Below, one piece after another: positions 12,093-24,277 of a DNA stretch of 64,000 nucleotides; position 1 is the stretch's first letter, and each line of letters starts with the position of its first letter. The DNA lies in contig KZ627146.1 of NCBI GenBank assembly GCA_002917775.1, positions 390,112 to 454,111 on the forward strand. Direction: 5' to 3'. The notes beneath the pieces were generated by a model, which did not search any database, was not told the origin of the DNA, and saw only the letters and a list, made by a program, of their open reading frames with translations. The position numbers were made by a program, and so were the translations under genes. Origin of the DNA: Glaciozyma antarctica PI12. Lineage: Eukaryota > Basidiomycota > Microbotryomycetes > Kriegeriales > Camptobasidiaceae.

Positions 12093-12166
12093 GGGTCTGA
12101 GCTGAGGGCGTGAGGGAAGAGTGCAACCCGCGAGCACGTCGTCCTCTAGAGCTCTTCCTCTCTCGG
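12093..12166. promoter_or_regulatory. 74-bp shared promoter of the WW-domain and RidA genes
   Basis: The two start codons face away from each other across 74 bp. No TATA box is evident. At least one transcript probably starts within the neighbour's leader or coding region. Confidence 0.5.
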
Positions 12167-13012
12167 ATGCTCTCTCGCGCTGTCCCTATTCTCCGTACCA
12201 AACTTCGTACAGCCATGTCCACCCCGTCCTACTCTACCGTCTCCACCCCCAACGCACCCTCCGCAATCGGTCCCTACTCTCAGGCCATCAAGACTGAGGG
12301 CTTGATCTTCCTGAGTGGATGCATCCCCCTCGACCCCGCGTCGATGAAGGTCGTCGAGGGAGGCGTTGAAGAGCAGACGGTACGTAGCTTGCCGAGCGCA
12401 CTTGGAAGGAGGCGCTTTGAGGGAGCGAGGGAGCGAGCTGGGAGCGGGAAGGTCGGAGCGAGGGTGGACGGGAGATGGGGAGCTGTTGGATGAGTTCACG
12501 GCGTGGAAAAGTGCGGGAGCTGATGGCTGTGCTCTCGGTTGTGCTCCTCGTACAGACTCAGGCTCTCAAGAACCTCTCGGCCGTCGTTGCCGCCGCTGGA
12601 GCCGACCTCTCCAACGTCGTCAAGACCACCGTCTGTGCGTCTCTTCCCCCCTCCCTGCTGCTCCAGCTAACCTCCTAACTACTTCACTCAGTCCTCCAGA
12701 ACATGGTGCGTCCTACCTCGGACCTCCTCCATTCTCCGAGCTAACCATCGCCCCCACAGGATGACTTCGCCAAGGTCCGCCTCTCCCCCTCCGTTCCAGC
12801 TCCTCCGCGCTAACTCTCCGCACAGGTTAACGCGATCTACGCCGCCCACTTTGCGCCCTACAAGCCCGCCCGCTCGGCCGTCCAGGTGAGTCCTTCCTGA
12901 GTGAACGGTGGAGCGAAGCTGATGAGGTGCGATATAGGTCGCCAAGCTCCCTCTTGGAGTCCTCGTTGAGGTTGAGGCTATTGCCGTCAATCCTGCTTCC
13001 CTCAAGCTGTAG
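12167..13012 (+). CDS. MMF1: RidA/YjgF family enamine-imine deaminase
   Basis: About 150 residues. RidA proteins hydrolyse reactive 2-aminoacrylate and related imines; yeast has a mitochondrial (Mmf1) and a cytosolic (Hmf1) form. Signature parts: APSAIGPYSQAIKTEG, IFLSGCIPLDP, and the C-terminal ARSAVQVAKLPLGVLVEVEA, whose Arg (PARS) is the substrate-carboxylate-binding residue of the family. Six exons: 12167-12379, from 12556, 12692-12705 (14 nt), 12760-12774 (15 nt), 12826-12885 and 12938-13012. The first ATG gives an Arg-rich leader (MLSRAVPILRTKLRTA) resembling a mitochondrial presequence; a second in-frame ATG at 12215 begins MSTPSYSTV, the start expected for a cytosolic form. Confidence 0.93.
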
Positions 13013-13331
13013 AGTGGTCAACTCTGGAATACGCAAAAGGCTCGGATGGACGGGACATCGAGGGGTCGGTGGTCGTCTCGGACCGCTCTGCTTGTCCCAG
13101 TTGTCTGCTCGTTTGTCGTTCTTGCTCGTTGCTCTGACGCGAAGCTTCGAGACTTGGCCTATGCAAAAGCAGGGGAGCGACACCAGCGAATCCCACGCCC
13201 TTCGCAACGAAGTCGGTCCCCGCAGCTCTCCTTCGCACGCGAGAGAAATGAACCAATGTCCTCGTTACTATGGCTAATAAGGTGCCTACACAGTCCGCTG
13301 CCGAAGAAAAGATCGCAAAAACAACACTATC
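13013..13331. other. Convergent intergenic, 319 bp
   Basis: Shared 3' region of the RidA gene and the membrane protein gene. No feature beyond presumed 3' UTRs. Confidence 0.55.
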
Positions 13332-15264
13332 CTACTTCCTCTCCGCCCTCTCCACCACATCCCCCCACCAGCTCTCCCACCCCGCCTTCCCCTCCCCACT
13401 CATCCTCGGCACAAACTCCTCCCCTCCAGCCTTTGCAGCCCTCTGCGCTTCGCTCACCCGCTTCAACGCGTGGATCAAGCTCGGCGTCGCTGGGACGGCG
13501 TTCGCGGGGGCGTCGAACGCTCGTGGAGAGGTCGTGAGCGAGGCTGACGATTCGGCGGCTGGGGTCGGGTGCGGGAGAGTCGAGGGTAGGTCGTCCTCAT
13601 GGTTGTCGTGCAGGATTCCGCCGTACCGAGCTGGCTCAGGAGATTTGTTGAGCAAAGCTCTCATCGCCACTCCTCCTCCCGCGTCCTCGTCGTCCAGATC
13701 GACCTTCCTCGCTCCCCTCCCAGAACGTAGCATCTCCCCACTCGCCCCTCCTACACTCCTCGCCCCTCCAAACCTCTTTCCTCCCTCCATATCCCTCCCC
13801 GCTCCCCACATACTCTCCTTCTCCCCCTCGTCCCCCTCCTCCTCCTCTTCCTCAGCATACTTGCTCCACTTTGCCGGCGCAGCACCCCTCAACGTACTCG
13901 GATCATCATCCCACTTCTCCTCCTCGTCCCACGGACTCCTCCTCCTCGGAAGATCCGTCAACGGCGACGCTGGCCTCTTCGCCCCAAACATTCGCTTCAA
14001 GAACGACTGAGGAGGGGAGAACGTCCCGAGAGCCGAAGCGTGCGAGTCGACGAACTTCGCCAAGTACGCATTCCACGTCTCATCGGCATCTCCGCTCTCC
14101 CCGCACCACCACCACTGCCACGCACTTCCTGCGATAGCAAGGATCCACCAAGCTGCGATGAGGCTTTTCGCGGCGGGTGTAGTCCAGGCGATTGTGATTC
14201 CGCTCGCTGCGCCCTCGATGGAGACGCCGTTGGTGGAGACGAGAAGGGAGGGGAGGTCGAGGAAGCCTAGGTGGAGGAAAGTGTCGAGAGAGGTGATGAG
14301 GAGGTAGGAGGCTGTTAGGGGTGCGAAGATGGTTATGGAGCGGGTTGTGGGAGGGGAGGAGGGAGAGGAGGAGGGAGAGGGGGAGGAGGATGGCGAGGAG
14401 GATGAGGCGGGGGAGGAGGGTGGAGAGTCGGAAGGAGGCGAGGAGGAGGAGGGTGAGGGATAGGCTGTGAAGGGGTTAGTTAATTTGGGGAGGAGGCAGG
14501 AGGGAGGAGAGAGGAACGTACGAGGAGAGGAAGGAGAGGATCGCTCGTGCGGCCCAGCGGTATCGTCCTCCGAGAGCGGCACCGAGGAGTGAGGTGGACG
14601 AGAGGATCGCGAGAGTTCCCCAGCTACCTAGCAAGGGGGAAGATTGGCGGGATACGACGACGAGGGTGAGGATCGCAGAGATGGTTCCTGCATCGTTGGA
14701 TGAGCTCGAGATTCAGCGGGGTTCAAAACAAAGGAACGTACCGACTCCTACAGCTCCAGCAATCACTCCACCGACCCCGCCAGGGACGTGAGCTCTTCCC
14801 TCCGAATACCCTCGCTTCTTCCCCGAGTGGTTTCCCCAGAGCATCGACCTGGCGCCCACTCCAACAAAGAACAGCCCGAGGAGAAGCAGGAGGACTCCAA
14901 CCAGGATCGGAACGGGGGAGACGAGGTTCCCCAGTCGGTTCGAGAGGAACCCATCGTTGACGAGGTTGTCGGCGGCGGCAAGAGTGGCAAAGTCGACGGA
15001 GAACGAATCGTCGAGTGCAAGGGCCGCGAGAGGAGGGGAGGTCGTGCTCGCGAGTGGGGTTCCTTCCGCTGCGGCTTTGACGAGTGCGGCGTAGATCTGC
15101 CTCGAATTTTCGTCTGATCCAAGGTCGGTGGGGAGTGCTGGAGCGGCGGTAGGCTCGGGAGAGGCTAGGAGGAGGGCGTGGAGTGGGGAGGCGGTGGGAG
15201 TAGCTTGTTGGTGCTGTGCGTTGGCGTTGGCTAGTAGTGCCGAGTAGATTGCTTCTCCTGACAT
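13332..15264 (-). CDS. Multi-span membrane protein, possibly DUF4203 (TM198-like)
   Basis: ATG at 15264 (MSGEAIYSALLANANAQ); stop at 13332. The polar N terminus of about 110 residues is followed by hydrophobic spans: VPILVGVLLLLLGLFFVGVG, GGVIAGAVGV joined to ISAILTLVVV, GSWGTLAILSSTSLLGAALG, a Ser/Pro linker (13-14 kb side, from (GGA)-rich DNA), IFAPLTASYLLITSLDTFL and SLIAAWWILAIAGSAWQWWW. The C-terminal 250 residues are hydrophilic and acidic. Introns occur near 14460-14520, 14626-14690 and 14740. The Gly-rich helices and soluble tail recall the TM7S3/TM198-like DUF4203 group; that assignment is tentative and no activity can be read from the sequence. Divergent from TOM20. Confidence 0.68.
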
Positions 15265-15604
15265 TTTTCGTTCGTTATCGTAAGTCGTTCGTCGTCGTTC
15301 GTGTCGTGAGGTCGTTAGGAGGTCTTGAAAGGGTCCCCGGAGGAGGGAGGAATGGAGTTTAATCCTGAGTGAGAGAACGAGTAAGCGTCGACGCCGTTGC
15401 CTGAGCCTTCTCGCCGTGTACCTTCTCTGCTCCTCTTGCTCGTCGATACTTTGCCGGGAGGGGAGGGGGAGAGGGGAGAGAGCTCAGCGCCGTTCGGCTC
15501 CTGTCCAATTGCAAGTTAAGTACTCAGCCGAATTAAATCGGGTCATCGCTCTCTCGCCTGGCTCTCGCCTGGGTGTTGCTTGCCCGTCCTCCAACTCTCC
15601 AGCC
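15265..15604. promoter_or_regulatory. Divergent promoter region of membrane protein gene and TOM20
   Basis: 340 bp between opposing start codons. It holds the AT-rich element GAATTAAAT at about 15530-15538, some 67 bp before the TOM20 ATG; similar elements occur upstream of FAT1/SAP30-like, RPL12 and RACK1. Confidence 0.45.
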
Positions 15605-16695
15605 ATGAACTCCGCCTCGATCCAGAACCCAGCTCGTATCGCAGCAGTCGCAGGAGCAGTCCTCGCTGCAGGATTCGCTTCCTACGCCGTCTACTTTGAC
15701 TACAAGCGCCGCAACGACCCTGTTTTCCGCAAGAAGCTTCGTCAGTCCTCGTCCTCTCCACACCGGGCGCAACTGAAGCTAATGCCTGCATAAAAGTCAA
15801 GGAGCACAAGCGTCTGTCCAAGACTGGACAGCAGCAGCGTGAGACGGGACGCAAGGAGATTGTCGTTCTCCTCAAGCGGGCTTTGGTCCTCATCAACTCG
15901 GAGCCTGGTGAGTCGAGTTCTTGCGCGCAAGGCCAGTGTGGTGGGAGTGTAGTGGATGGAGGCGGTACACTGGAAGTGCGGGCAGGGCGGGACTCGAGTC
16001 CGAAGCGAGCTCGGCGAAGACTCTCCGAGCACGGGCACACACGAGCACAACCGAAGGCCAGGGAACGAAAGCTAACTCTCCGATCTGAACAGCACCTGCG
16101 ACGGTTGACGCCAAGGAGCAGTACTTCATGGAGCAAGTGGGACTGGGCGAGCAGCTCGCCGCTCGAGGCAGTACGATCCCCGTTCCATCCCTCTCCCTTT
16201 CTCCAACTGACGATGTGAGCGCAGGCGCCGACTTCTTCGTCGCGGCCGCCATCTCCTTCTACAAGGCTCTCAAGGTCTACCCCGCTCCCACTGAGCTCAT
16301 CATGATCTACCAAAAGACTCAGCCCCCACAAGTCTTTGAGCTCGTCATGGAGCTCATCCAGCTCGAGTACGTCCCTTCCCTCCTCTCGCCCCCTCCAAGC
16401 TAACCCAGGATACAGCGTCGAGCAATCCCAGCGCGCCCCCTCGTCGGACCCCCGCGACAACTCGGCTGGTGCGATCCTCACCGAGATCGAGCCCGAGGCG
16501 TCCTCCGCTCCTCCCGCCCCTCTGTCCGAGACCGGTTCTTCCCCTAGCACGGGGTCGTACGTGCATGTTGAGGAGGACAAGGAGGTCGTCGAGGAGGTCG
16601 TCGTGGCGGAGGTCGAGGTGATTGAGGTCGTTGCGGAGGTGGAGGAGGTGCAGGAGAAGGGGGATGACCCGCCTGAGCCTACGCTCGCCGCTTGA
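15605..16695 (+). CDS. TOM20: Mitochondrial import receptor subunit TOM20
   Basis: Tom20 sits in the mitochondrial outer membrane and binds presequences of incoming proteins. The N-terminal anchor (RIAAVAGAVLAAGFASYAVY) is followed by the positive linker FDYKRRNDPVFRKKL and then the receptor domain: EQYFMEQVGLGEQLAAR, DFFVAAAISFYKALKVYP, ELIMIYQKTQPPQVFELVME. This matches fungal/animal Tom20 in order and spacing. After the receptor domain comes an acidic, Val/Glu-rich tail of about 75 residues (ending DPPEPTLAA), longer than in many relatives. Five exons; the third intron (about 15906-16092) is unusually long at roughly 185 nt but shows no snoRNA boxes. Confidence 0.93.
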
Positions 16696-16818
16696 GCAGG
16701 AGGATCGAAGGAAGGAACTCTTGAACGTCGAAAGTATATAGCACACAACTCCCACTTCCGCTTTATCGCTCTTCTCTGCTCTGCTCTCCACTGCTCCTCG
16801 CTCTCGACACCGAATGGA

Positions 16819-18600
16819 TTACACCAACAACGGCGAATCAATCACACTAAACCCCACCGCCACTCCCCCCTCATCACTATCCCTCCCCTTAGTCCTCAAC
16901 AAATGCCCAACCGTCTCATTCACCAACACCTCCGCCGCTCCATCCCCTAAACACCTAAACAGCATAACCCCATACACCCCCAGCTCACTAACGACCTCAC
17001 TCCTCACCCCCCTCTCCTCTCCCGCCTTAACCATGATCGCTTCCACCCCCTCTGGTGGCTCAATGAGATCCATGAGAATGAACCCTTCGCGCCCTTTTGG
17101 CCCTTCGCCGTCCTCCGCTTCAAGCGCAGCGAGGAACGGGGGGATATCCCCTCGGTAGATATTGTTCCCCCCACCTTCTCGCTGAGGTTTGAGAACGAAC
17201 TTCTCCGAGTGGGTACGGGCGAGGGAGAGTGCCGCAAGGCCCGCGGGAGTGGAATCGAGAGGGTAGAGAGCGGTGAAGCTATTGAGGAGTTTCGCGGCGT
17301 GAGTGAGGTCGAGAGAAGCGAGAAGGGGCGGGGAGAGGTGGGAGGTGGTGGTGCCTTTGTTGAGGAAAGCGTCGAGTTGGTTCGGGGCAGCGAGGACTTG
17401 TTGAACCTTCTTACAGCCGGCGAGTTGGAGAGCGATGGTCGGGCATTTGATGGAGGTTGATCGCTCGATGAGCAACCGGGTGGACCATTGAAGGGGCGTG
17501 GGGTAGTCGTTGGGAGTGTAGCCGGCGCGGAAGTAGGTGACTGAGATGGGGGGTCGGAGAGGAGAGGGAGGGGTGGGTGATGAGGAGCGTGCCGGTGGGG
17601 GTGAGGGAGGCGAAGAGGTGGAGTGTAGAAAAGGGGAGGTCGGACGACGCGGATGTTGTGCCTGCATTTTTGAGAAGGGTTAGTGTGGGACGGAGAAGGG
17701 ATAGTGAGGAACGCAGGTATCGAGAACGCACGCATTCGATGGCGCGTTGGTCGAATGCGTTGCGCTCGTTATCTTGGGTGACAAAGAGGATGTGTGCGCT
17801 ACCATTGCTGTCAGCGAGAGCATCTCAGAGAAAGAGAACGAGGACGCACTCGGGTTGAGCGAACGCAGCATGTCCAGCCGCCAATCCAGCTGCAAGTCCC
17901 TTGAGAGCCTGGTTCGGCGGAAGAGCGTCCAATACCAGCTCAGGTGCATCAGGATAAGCTCCTGCTTTGAGCAAGTACCTATGCGCACTCGTCAGGACAG
18001 TATCTCGACCGAAAGCACGCAATCAACGCACCGGTGGAGCTCTCCGACCTTGGTCGCGAGAGGACCAAACGAGCTCGAGATGGTGTTGAACTCGACCTGC
18101 TTAATCGATATCTCCTCCTTGGTCGCTCCAGGCGGGCTGTGGAGCAGGTAATCGGAGCGGAAGAGCCCCAAGTGCAGCGGCTAATGCGTCGACGCTTCGT
18201 CAGCTCCAGTGCTCCCTCCTGCTCCCAGCGGACGTACCTGCTGAATGCCCTCCTCGGAGACCTTCTTCCAGAGCTCGTACAGCTTGCCCTGGAACTCGTC
18301 CACCTTGGCTACCGCTCCTCCCACGACCTCGTCCAGGAAGTCGTCCGCGACGGTGACGTGAGCATACAAGGCGTTGTACAGCGGCTGGAGATCTTTGGCC
18401 TGTTCAAAGAGAGCTCGGGGGAAGGGGGAAGGGAAGAGAGCGTAGGGCGCGTGGATGGCGGTGGTGGTAGAGGGGGACGAGTGGGGGAGCGCGACGGGCC
18501 GGAGGACTAAGCCGTGCGAGAGAGAGTAGTCCGAGGCGAGCTCGAGTAGACGGTCGTCCTGGGCTGGAGTAAGAGCTGGAGGCCAGGGAGCAGCTGCCAT
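16819..18600 (-). CDS. GSH2: Glutathione synthetase (eukaryotic type)
   Basis: Joins gamma-glutamylcysteine and glycine using ATP, the last step of glutathione synthesis; cytosolic homodimer in the family. ATG at 18600 (MAAAPWPPALTPAQDDRL). Visible blocks: LGLFRSDYLLHSPPG, ISIKQVEFNTISSSFG, ILFVTQDNERNAFDQRAIE, VTYFRAGYTPNDYP, FVLKPQREGGGNNIYRGDIP (ATP-grasp and Gly-rich loop), FILMDLIEPPEG and the closing LLRTKGRDSDEGGVAVGFSV. Introns near 18180-18238, 17980-18030, 17800-17850 and 17665-17728. Around 17545-17560 the frame must shift by one base between THPSLSSP and ISVTYFRAGY with no GT..AG to explain it; a single extra base there is likely. Head-to-head with the bromodomain gene, 145 bp apart. 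Confidence 0.93.
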
Positions 18601-18745
18601 TTCTTGATCTTGAGAGCGGTAGACGTGGAGGGGGGAGGGAGACCAGCCCGAGCGGAGTCGACCTCCACTTGGGCCTTGAGGCTACCGGCGCTCTCCCTCC
18701 GCCTTCGACGTCCACTAGAGCAACAGCACAGGAGCACACACGACG

Positions 18746-20676
18746 ATGGCAGACTCGATAGCCTCAACCTCAGCCGTTCCTCTTCCCCTAGCACCTCCAC
18801 TCCTCAGCAATTCAGAGAAGGTCCTCCTCGCCCAAGCCGTAGTTAAGCTAGGCAACCTCGACTGGCCCGCCATCTCCACGCTCCTCTCCACGTCCGACGC
18901 CCTCGTCCCAGAAGTCGGCGAGCGATTCACAGCCGAGGTGAGAGCTCTCCACGCTGTCGGGGGAGGAGTCTCGCTCACCTCTTGTTGCGGCTAGTTCTGC
19001 TCTGGAGCATTCACTGCGCTGTGCGAGACGGAGGGCTATGATTTGTGCGTATCAACATCCGTTCACTTGCAGCACCGCTAACTGTGGCTTTGCAGCTCCA
19101 CCACCGCCAAACCCAACTGTTCGTCCAGCACACCTTCCCACCTCGTGCGACCAGCGCTGACCCGCTCCACTCCAGCTCGACCCTCCCGCAAGCTAGCCCA
19201 CAAGTTCTACCAACAACGTCTCCACGAGCTCGTCCAAGTCCTCCAGCAAAGCCACGCCTCCGAGTCGTCCGTCCCCCCTTCCCTCGCTCAACGCCCACTG
19301 ACGTCCCTCCCAGGCAACACCTTCTCGACATCTCCGCAATCCGTTCCGGCGCATGGGATGAACGCCTCAAAGCCGCTCTACCCCCAACCGAAGCTCTCGC
19401 CTCCCCTCCTCTAGCCGTACCGACCTCTCCTGTCGTCCCGCCCAAATCCGCCTCCAAAGGCCGTGCGACGAAAGGGAGAAAAGGGAAGGGAGCGACCGAG
19501 GCGCCGGAAGAGGTGGAGGAGGTTCCCGCGAGTGAGGATGTAGAGATGGCGGAGGTTGAGCAGGAGGTGGAAGAGGAGGAAGAAGTCGCCGCTGAGCCTG
19601 AGGAAGCCGAGGTTGTAGTGGAAAAGGAGGAGGGAAAGGTGGTGGAGGAGGAGCCAGAAGTGGAGGAAGAGGTCAAGGGGGAGGCTGAGGACGAGTCGGA
19701 GGGATTGACGGAGCTCGAGCAATCCCCTCCTCCCATTCCCGCGCCCACGAAGAAGAGCGTTTTCCGGGCTGGAGGAGCTGGAGGAGGAGGTATGATCGGA
19801 GGCGTGAAGAAGGGCGGGAGGAAGTCGGCGAGGGGGAAGGCGGCGGAGGAGGAGGTGGAGGTGGAGGTGCCTGCGGAGGAGGACGCGGTGACGGAGGATG
19901 GTCAGGAGGAGGTGGGTGGAGATTCGGAGGAAATCGAGGAGGTTGAGGAGGAGGAGCAGGAGGAGGAGACGAAGATAAGGGATCGCAAGGGGGAGGAGGA
20001 AGCCTGCGGCCAAAGGTGAAGTCCTTCGTTCTGCGGTCGTCGACGTTGAGAGGAGAGCTAATGTGAAGTGCTTGAACTCAGGGAACAAGAGGAACAACAA
20101 GCGCAAGGCCAGCGAACCCGTCGACGCCGGATCTCCACCCGACACCAAGAGCAAGAAGCGTCTCAAGACGGAGGAGCTCTCCGAAGACCCCGCCGTCTCC
20201 GGTTCGTCCTCCCTCTCTTCCACCCAGCTCTCCTCCTGATTTTTTCGCACAGATAAAGCGCAAAAGAACGCCAGCGCTCAATTCAAGCGCGCCGTCGGCA
20301 CTGTCATCGACGGCCTCAGCAACGAGCCCTCCGCGCACCACTTCAAGAGCCGAATCCCCAAATCCCTCGCAGCAGCCTACGACGAGATCGTCTACCGACC
20401 GATGCACATCGCCGAACTCAAGGCGAACGTCAAGAATGGCAAAGTTTCGACGCCCAAGGAGGTCATGCGCGACGTCGCGCTCATGCTCGCGAATGCGCAG
20501 CAGTACAATGGACCGGATACGGAGGTTGGGGAGGCGGCGCAGCAGCTTTGGACGGTGTTTGAGGAGTGCGTTTTTCGTTCCTTTGCTGGTCGGGGGTGCG
20601 GAGCTGACTGTGATTTCGCAGGTTGATGAAGCCGCTTTTGACGGCGTCGATCGAATCGACGCAATCGACGGAGTGA
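18746..20676 (+). CDS. BRD8-like bromodomain protein (probable NuA4 subunit)
   Basis: ATG at 18746. The N terminus (NSEKVLLAQAVVKLGNLDWPAIS) resembles the SANT-like start of BRD8, and ARPSRKLAHKFYQQRLHELV follows. Then comes a long Glu-rich acidic middle, a basic stretch (NKRNNKRKA), and a C-terminal bromodomain: FKSRIPKSLAAAYDEIVYRP, MHIAELKANVKNGKVST, EVMRDVALMLANAQQYN, where the final Asn is the acetyl-lysine-binding residue. BRD8 is a subunit of the TIP60/NuA4 histone acetyltransferase; that role here is inferred. Stop TGA at 20674. Near 19989-19993 a run of five G must lose one base for the basic segment to join the bromodomain frame, so an extra base is suspected. Exons also at 18994-19035, about 19095, 20080-20200 and 20253-20566. 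Confidence 0.82.
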
Positions 20677-20841
20677 TGGCTGGGGCTGTATGCTTAGAGT
20701 ACCTTCTTGAAAGGCTTGTTCCTGTTCATTTCTCGGCGAGAGGATAGTCGAGTGGGAAGAGAGCTTCGCAAGTTGACTCACCAGATCGAGCGGAGCTGTC
20801 GCCATCGTTCCTTGTCCTCTTCCACTTCACTCGCACTCCCA

Positions 20842-21856
20842 ATGACTCTCGGAAACACTGCTCTAGTTATCGGAGGCTCCAGGTACCCTCTCCCCGCTCT
20901 CCCCCCATACGTTAAACTCACGGCGATCCAGAGGACTCGGCAACGCTCTCGTCGTCGCCCTCCTCTCGCGGGGTCTCACCGTCTACACCACCGTCCGCAG
21001 CACCATCGCAACCCCTCACATCCCCTCCGAAGCACACGTTATCACCGGCGTCGACCTCGCTTCCAAAGGCGGAGGAGCCTCAGTTCTCGCTGCTGGTCTC
21101 CCAGCAGGGACTCAACTGGACCTCGTCATCCTCTCCGCCGGGGATTTCCAGACGGACGTTCGTCCCCTCCTCCCTCTTCCTAACAATGCAGCTGATTGGA
21201 GACGCAGACGCTCGATATGTTGTCATGGGAAGATCAGTTGCAGATGTACACCGTCTGCGCGATCGCGCCTCCTTTTATCGCTCGCGCCCTCCTTCCCTTC
21301 CTTGCGCCTGGGTCAAAGTTCCTCCTCATCACTACTGAAGGCGGGTCAATCGCTCTGAGGACGGCGGAGGAGGGAGGAGGGAACTATGGGCATCATGGGA
21401 GCAAGGCGGCGGCGAATATGGTCGGGAGGTTGTTGAGTTTTGATCTGGGGAAGCAGGGGGTTACGGTGGTGGATATTCACGTACGTCTTTTCCCTCCCTC
21501 TGAGCCGCGGGCACTGATCCAGCGCAGCCGGGGTTCATGAAGACGGAAAGTACGCCAACTCGCTCTCCTCGCTCCTCGCAGGCTAACCGCTCCTGGCAGT
21601 GACCAAATCTATCGGCTACGGCGCCTTCTACGAATCTGGCTCCGCCGTCCCTCCCTCCGAAGCCGCCACCGCTCTCCTCGCTTTCGCCTCCTCTCTCACC
21701 CCTGCGCATAACGGGTCTTTCTGGGCTCCGAGAGGACCTCGGTACGTTCCTTCTCTTCGCTAAGGAAGGAGGTACTGAGATGAGCACAGGGATGTGGGAC
21801 AGGCGGAGAGGGTGATGGGGAAGGGGTTGGGGACGCCGTTGGAGTTGCCGTGGTAG
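20842..21856 (+). CDS. Short-chain dehydrogenase/reductase, C-factor-like
   Basis: NAD(P)-dependent Rossmann-fold oxidoreductase; substrate unknown. The coenzyme motif is GGSRGLG, built across the first intron (ALVIGGS + RGLGNALVVALLSRG). Then DLVILSAGDF (the NNAG position), the beta strand FLLITTEGGSIAL with the expected Ser, and the active-site region GNYGHHGSKAAANM, followed by VTVVDIHPGFMKTEM. In SDRs the catalytic Tyr lies four residues before the Lys (YxxxK); here that position is His, with a Tyr two residues further upstream. Five introns with GTTCGT, GTACGT or GTACCC donors. Stop TAG at 21854. The sequence pattern is nearest the CsgA/C-factor-type SDRs. Confidence 0.87.
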
Positions 21857-23558
<1,702 letters not shown>

Positions 23559-24277
23559 TGTCGTGAAGAGTTTGGCTGGCGAAGGGGGGAGAGAGGGGAG
23601 AGTGTCTGGCTGAGGAGGAAGAAGGAGAAGAGCGAGGCGAGAGTGTTCCTGCTGAGCGAGGGGGGGGAGAGGGCGAGGACGAGCATCTCTGCCCTGCGCC
23701 AGAGAGGATCCGCACAAATTACAATAGTTTTTTACCGCTACATTATCCTCACCTTAAGTTGAATTTATTTGACGGGCGGGGCCTTGTCGTCGACGAGAGC
23801 GCGTACTTACTCCAGACGACGACGACGAGTTGGAAGTAGAGGAGACGACGACGACGAGTTGGAAGTAGAGGAGACGACGACGAAGGACCAAACTCCGAGC
23901 CACCTCTCTTCAACCGCCTCGAATCGTGCTTCTCCAGGCACCAGAACAGCTTCGAGCTCCCTCTCGCGCCGGATCAAACGAGGACTAGTGGGCAGCTACT
24001 ACGCTAGGTGAGCTTGCTATAATCTGCTTTCGTTGGTATGCTCAGGAGGATGGGCAAGACGAGCAGCTACAGCCTCTGTCGCGCGGGAGGAGAGGCTGCT
24101 CGTGCTCGCCGGCGAGGGGAGTGCGAGGCTTCGTCCTGCCAGATGAGGAGCTCAAGGACGACAGCGAGGCGTAGACTACTGCAAAAGCTTACAGCAGCTG
24201 CTCCTTACCAGCTCTGGCGACTCCCGAACGAGCTGCCCAACTCCAGACTAACTTCCTCTCAGTCGACCCAGTCGACC
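23559..24277. promoter_or_regulatory. Divergent promoter region of ARF1 and CFT2
   Basis: 719 bp between opposing starts. It contains an AT-rich patch (about 23710-23770, including GAATTTATTT), a 29-bp tandem repeat, and a likely 5' UTR intron of CFT2: a GTGAGC donor near 24007 and GACTAAC..CTCTCAG ending at 24261, just before the ATG. Confidence 0.45.
23815..23885 (+). repeat. 29-bp tandem repeat, two copies and part of a third
   Basis: The unit starts with four GAC triplets followed by GAGTTGGAAGTAGAG. Copy 1 begins at 23815, copy 2 at 23844, and a third begins at 23873 and breaks off after the GAC run. The full copies look identical, suggesting recent slippage or duplication. Confidence 0.9.

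Noticed and set aside
19411-20250. Leu/Arg-rich minus-strand frame opposite the bromodomain gene
   Set aside because: It is the reverse image of GAG/GAA-rich acidic coding sequence; the + strand encodes a recognisable bromodomain.
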